Source: JAQGLW01 sp035995725
GTDB lineage: Bacteria; Pseudomonadota; Gammaproteobacteria; Burkholderiales; Burkholderiaceae_D
Assembly (NCBI GenBank): GCA_035995725.1
Contig: DASYKE010000038.1
Coordinates: 11,218 to 75,217 of the forward strand
Reading direction: 5' to 3'
Length of the DNA: 64,000 nucleotides
The notes under the pieces were generated by a model. It was not told the origin of the DNA, did no database searches, and worked only from the letters and a program-made list of their open reading frames with translations. This document shows positions 60,906 through 64,000 of the stretch, in pieces; position 1 is the stretch's first letter, and each line of letters opens with the position of its first letter. The translations under genes were made by a program, and so were the position numbers.

Positions 60906-61964
60906 TCAATCGACTGCCAGCAGCGCGCCATGGCAACTGAATCCCGCGCCGAATGACGACATCCACCACCAGCCGCCTTCGGCATTGTCATCCACAGCCG
61001 CCTGCAACACGAAATACACGAACGCACTGCTTAAATTGCCGTACTCGCGCAGGGTTGCTGCGCTATAGTGAAAATCGCCCGGCGCGACGCCGAACTGTTT
61101 TTGCAGCGCCTGCAGCACGTCGCGCCCGCCCGCATGCATGATCCAGCTGCGGATATCGTTTTTTCCGACCCCGGCCCCGGTCAATACCGTTTCCATCAAT
61201 TGATAGGCATGCTCGGCAGCCAGGCGCGGCACCTGGCGCGTCAGAATATTGCGCAGCATGCCTTGGCGCTGTTCGAAATACAATGCATCGCGCTTAGCCG
61301 TATTGGTCAGCGACCCACTGTTTCGCCATTCGATACGCCGCTGATGCTGCGCCGGACGGTGCGACAGTACTGCCGCGCCGGCGCCGTCGCCGAACAGGCA
61401 GGCACTGATGAGCACACCCGGGTCGTCGTCCAGATACATTGCCGCACTGCAGACTTCGACGCATACAGACAATACGTGGGAACATTGTCCGGATGCCACC
61501 AATGCGTCGGCCAGCCGCAGGTTCGGCAATGCGGCCGCACAGCCTTGGCCGACCAGGTCAAATGCTTGTATGTTTGCTCTGAGCCCGAGTTGCTCGATCA
61601 CGTAACCGCTCAATCCGGGACACAAATATCCAGTGCAAGTGCTCACTATCACCGCGTCTATCCGGCTTGCTTCCAGCTGTGCATGCGCCAGTGCATTACT
61701 GCCGGCTCGCGATGCCAGCAGAGGTGCGTTAACTGAAAAGCGCCGATAGAGAGTGTCGGGGTCGATCGCGAAAACTTCGTCCAGCGATGACAGGGCAAGA
61801 TGCCTGGTTTCGATACCGTTGTCACGAAGCAACACTGTTTCGGCAATCGCATGCGCTCGCGGGCCGAGCCGGTTGAACCAATCTGATGTCTTGAATGCAT
61901 CCCAGCATTCTGCCTTGGAATAGCGTTGCGATGGAGTAGCCGTTCCGATTCCCGTGACGAACAT
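60906..61964 (-). CDS. Type III polyketide synthase (chalcone/stilbene synthase family)
   Basis: 352 residues. Homodimeric condensing enzymes of this family use CoA (or ACP) starters and malonyl-CoA to make resorcinols, pyrones or phloroglucinols. The Cys-His-Asn triad is complete: Cys142 (GQGCAAALPNL), His277 (HAGGRDVLQAL) and Asn310 (YGNLSSAFVYFVL). The C-terminal GxxGPG-like loop is degenerate (SFGAGFSCHG). It is the first gene of a five-gene operon. Sequence alone does not give the starter or the number of extensions. Confidence 0.94.
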   Translation of the reverse strand: MFVTGIGTATPSQRYSKAECWDAFKTSDWFNRLGPRAHAIAETVLLRDNGIETRHLALSSLDEVFAIDPDTLYRRFSVNAPLLASRAGSNALAHAQLEASRIDAVIVSTCTGYLCPGLSGYVIEQLGLRANIQAFDLVGQGCAAALPNLRLADALVASGQCSHVLSVCVEVCSAAMYLDDDPGVLISACLFGDGAGAAVLSHRPAQHQRRIEWRNSGSLTNTAKRDALYFEQRQGMLRNILTRQVPRLAAEHAYQLMETVLTGAGVGKNDIRSWIMHAGGRDVLQALQKQFGVAPGDFHYSAATLREYGNLSSAFVYFVLQAAVDDNAEGGWWWMSSFGAGFSCHGALLAVD

Positions 61965-62116
61965 GTGATTGGCGTCCTGTTAATTATTGTGCCGCTGGCA
62001 CGCAGAACGCAAATCTTAACGCTATTCACAAACTCAGGCAGGGCCGTTCTCAATCATGCCCCGGCAAACCAAAAATATGGGGCGAAAGATTGAAACGACC
62101 TAGAAGTTTTTTATTT

Positions 62117-63412
62117 CTACAATAGCGGCCCCAGCACCGTCGCCGCATGCTCCCATATCTTTTCCGATACGGGCCGGTTCTGCCATTGCGCCCATGTAAC
62201 GCGACGCGACTTCCCCAAGTCCTGCCGGAACACGTCAATCTGCTGTCGCGCGAAGTCGGCGTCGTAGATATTCAGATTTGCTTCATCATTTAGACGAAAG
62301 GACCTGTCATCGAAATTGGTAGAACCTACCGACACCAGCAAGCCGTCGATCACCATCACCTTGCAGTGGTACATGGTCGGTTGATATTCGTAAATTTCAA
62401 CGTCGGCTTTGAGTAATTCGTCCCACAATCCGCGCGACGAACGACGTACTATTTCCGTATCGATGTACTTGCCCGGTGTAATGATTTGTACCTTGACGCC
62501 ACGTTTGACCGCATCAATCAGTGCCTGGCGCGTCATCTCGTCCGGCACAAAATACGAGCTGGACAAGTGAATCGAACGTTGTGCTGCCGTAATGGCCAGC
62601 AGGTACATGAGGTGCATGCTTTCGCTGCCGCCGGTCGGCGAACTGCTGAACATTTGCGCTCTGCCCGTACCTGCCGGTTCGAGCGCTGGAAAATAATCGG
62701 GGCCATGCAATACTTTGCCGGTAGTTTTGGTCCAGTTATCGAGCAGCACCGCTTGCATTTGCGCGACCACTGGTCCTTCGACCCTGAAATGCGAGTCGCG
62801 CCAATGTTCCTGATCTTGCGCGTTGCCGGTCCACTGACCGGCGATACCGACACCTCCGGTGAATCCGACGCGGCCATCGACGATCAGCAATTTGCGATGA
62901 GTGCGATTGTTCATGCGACCGAGGTTGTACCAGCGCAGCGGATGATATTTTTCCACTTCTACACCCGCTTGCTTCATCGTGGCGAGATAGGATTGGTCCA
63001 TTTTGCTGCTGCCGACCCAGTCGATCAGTACATGTACTTTAACGCCTGCACGGGCACGCTCGGAGAGTGCATCGGCGAATTCTTTCCCGATTGCCTCGGA
63101 CCAATAGATATAAGTTTCAAATGTGACGGTTTTTTGCGCGCCGCGAATCGCCTTCAGCATCGAAGGAAAAATCTGATCTCCGTTCAATAGCGCGTCGAAC
63201 CGGTTGCCATCGACAATTTGCGGACCGAGCATCACACCCATCGACCGTTGAAATTGGGCATCGGCTACGGAGTACAGACGGGGTATTTCCTGTTTAATTT
63301 TCTTTTCGCCTATGGAAAAATTAAAGATTATCAAGGCTATTGCCAGTACTGTGCCGAGGGTGCCAAATCCGATCCATAGCTTGCTTCTGGTCGAAGTCTT
63401 TTTCCAGCTCAT
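62117..63412 (-). CDS. Phospholipase D/cardiolipin synthase-like protein
   Basis: 431 residues: one N-terminal membrane helix (about 12-33) and two PLD domains with HKD motifs at His172 (THRKLLIVDGRVGFTGG) and His349 (YHCKVMVIDGLLVSVGSTNFDDRSF). Cardiolipin synthases of the ClsA/ClsB type join two phosphatidylglycerols; the single N-terminal helix is closer to ClsB or to other PLD phosphatidyltransferases, so the exact reaction is open. It precedes the PKS operon on the same strand with a 152-base gap, so read-through is possible. Confidence 0.87.
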   Translation of the reverse strand: MSWKKTSTRSKLWIGFGTLGTVLAIALIIFNFSIGEKKIKQEIPRLYSVADAQFQRSMGVMLGPQIVDGNRFDALLNGDQIFPSMLKAIRGAQKTVTFETYIYWSEAIGKEFADALSERARAGVKVHVLIDWVGSSKMDQSYLATMKQAGVEVEKYHPLRWYNLGRMNNRTHRKLLIVDGRVGFTGGVGIAGQWTGNAQDQEHWRDSHFRVEGPVVAQMQAVLLDNWTKTTGKVLHGPDYFPALEPAGTGRAQMFSSSPTGGSESMHLMYLLAITAAQRSIHLSSSYFVPDEMTRQALIDAVKRGVKVQIITPGKYIDTEIVRRSSRGLWDELLKADVEIYEYQPTMYHCKVMVIDGLLVSVGSTNFDDRSFRLNDEANLNIYDADFARQQIDVFRQDLGKSRRVTWAQWQNRPVSEKIWEHAATVLGPLL

Positions 63413-63642
63413 AGTCTTACTGCGCAGTCAGAAACGCGGCACCTTTGGGAATACCAGACGCTTGTGGAATGTTTCAAGAAATAAATTTGGTCGAGAGCAT
63501 TTGCAGAATAGCAGAACTCTCTACTTGCATATTGACGCAGTCTTGCATCAAGGAAGTTTCTTCATCGCCATTGATCTGGCACAAGATTACTAATGCATCG
63601 CGAAACAAGCTTGCACAGGACATGGTTCGCTTTCGGCATATG

Positions 63643-64000
63643 TCAAGACAGGTTCGGCGCCAGCCAACGCTCGACCTCTTCCTTCGCCACTCCGCGCCGC
63701 GTACTCATGTCGCCTACCTGATCATCGCCAACCTTGCCGACGCTGAAGTATTTCCCGTCAGGATGCGCAAAGTAAAAACCTGAGACCGATGCGCCCGGAA
63801 ACATCGCGAACGACTCTGTCACCTGCATACCAATTTCTTCGCATTGCAGCAGCTTGAATATGTCGGTCTTGACCGTATGTTCCGGACACGCCGGATAACC
63901 GGGCGCAGGGCGGATGCCGGTGTAGGCTTCCTTGATCAAGTCTTGACCGGTCAGCACCTCGTCTGATGCATAACCCCATAAATCCTTGCGTACCCGTTCA
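63643..64000 (-). CDS. metH: Methionine synthase (cobalamin-dependent), C-terminal part
   Basis: 3'-terminal fragment; the gene continues beyond the right edge of the window. The visible 118 residues belong to the AdoMet-activation domain (RVRKDLWGYASDE, GIRPAPGYPACPEHTVK, ESFAMFPGASVSGFYFAHP and VGDDQVGDMSTRRG). MetH transfers a methyl group from methyltetrahydrofolate to homocysteine. With metX/metW about 30 kb away, both ends of methionine synthesis are in the window. Confidence 0.93.
   Translation of the reverse strand, partial: ERVRKDLWGYASDEVLTGQDLIKEAYTGIRPAPGYPACPEHTVKTDIFKLLQCEEIGMQVTESFAMFPGASVSGFYFAHPDGKYFSVGKVGDDQVGDMSTRRGVAKEEVERWLAPNLS

Noticed and set aside
1..64000. tRNA, rRNA, prophage or IS elements
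   Set aside because: No cloverleaf-like T-arm sequence, rRNA core, transposase or phage gene was seen on either strand; a tRNAscan-SE and ISfinder search would confirm this.

Overview
The window is chromosomal DNA of a betaproteobacterium. Gene content and order point to the Burkholderiales, most likely Oxalobacteraceae (a Herminiimonas-like organism); this is inferred from gene order and protein families, not from a database search. Supporting signs are moderate GC, the dacC/dat/ybeD/lipB/lipA string, the mreBCD-mrdA-rodA-rlpA string, families largely confined to betaproteobacteria (DUF1840, DUF3567, DUF4390), an NtrX-type regulator without an AAA+ domain, and a PTS reduced to EI, HPr and an EIIA. 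I saw no rRNA, tRNA, CRISPR array, intact insertion sequence or prophage.

Layout. 1-5.1 kb: end of an alpha/beta hydrolase, then a D,D-carboxypeptidase, a D-amino acid transaminase and the lipoate genes ybeD-lipB-lipA. 5.1-8.5 kb: a secreted PepSY protein with a QseB-like box in its promoter, and a QseBC-type two-component pair. 8.5-12.4 kb (minus strand): a thioredoxin-like protein, a DsrE-like protein and lemA plus a membrane M48 protease. 12.4-16.3 kb: the E. coli yraLMNOP equivalents (dolP, diaA, yraN, lpoA, and divergent rsmI). 16.3-23.4 kb (minus): the cell-shape operon mreB-mreC-mreD-mrdA-rodA-rlpA. 23.7-27.2 kb: gatCAB. 27.2-29.5 kb: a DUF4124 protein, pyrE and exonuclease III. 29.5-33.6 kb (minus): metX-metW-ampG-M48 protease. 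34.3-40.4 kb (minus): a TerC-like membrane protein, ptsI-ptsH-EIIA, gshB and gshA. 40.6-43.5 kb (minus): torF-like porin, glnK and amtB behind a sigma-54 promoter and an NtrC-type site. 43.6-49.7 kb: ubiK, comM, an NYN/LOTUS protein, a lipoprotein, a truncated MFS gene, a DUF1840 gene and rsmB. 50-54 kb: a DUF4390 gene with ntrY and ntrX and a small CobW-like fragment. 54-57.3 kb: small conserved genes, a TrmB-like methyltransferase and a class II glutamine amidotransferase. 57.4-62 kb (minus): a five-gene type III polyketide synthase cluster. 62-64 kb: a phospholipase D/cardiolipin synthase-like protein and the 3' end of metH.

Much of the window is core housekeeping: envelope growth (DacC, LpoA, PBP2, RodA, MreBCD, RlpA, AmpG), lipoylation, glutathione and methionine synthesis, and nitrogen sensing. 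The accessory part is the type III PKS cluster, in which a chalcone-synthase-like enzyme is co-transcribed with a methyltransferase, a flavoprotein, an acyl carrier protein and a FabF-like ketosynthase. That set suggests a methylated and oxidised phenolic lipid, pyrone or quinone.

Several gene-free stretches hold structure: a 50-bp repeat family whose inverted copies bracket gshB, short tandem repeats sharing the core ACTTCCGTTGG, a possible attenuator before metX, and an intergenic region with oppositely oriented terminator-like hairpins.
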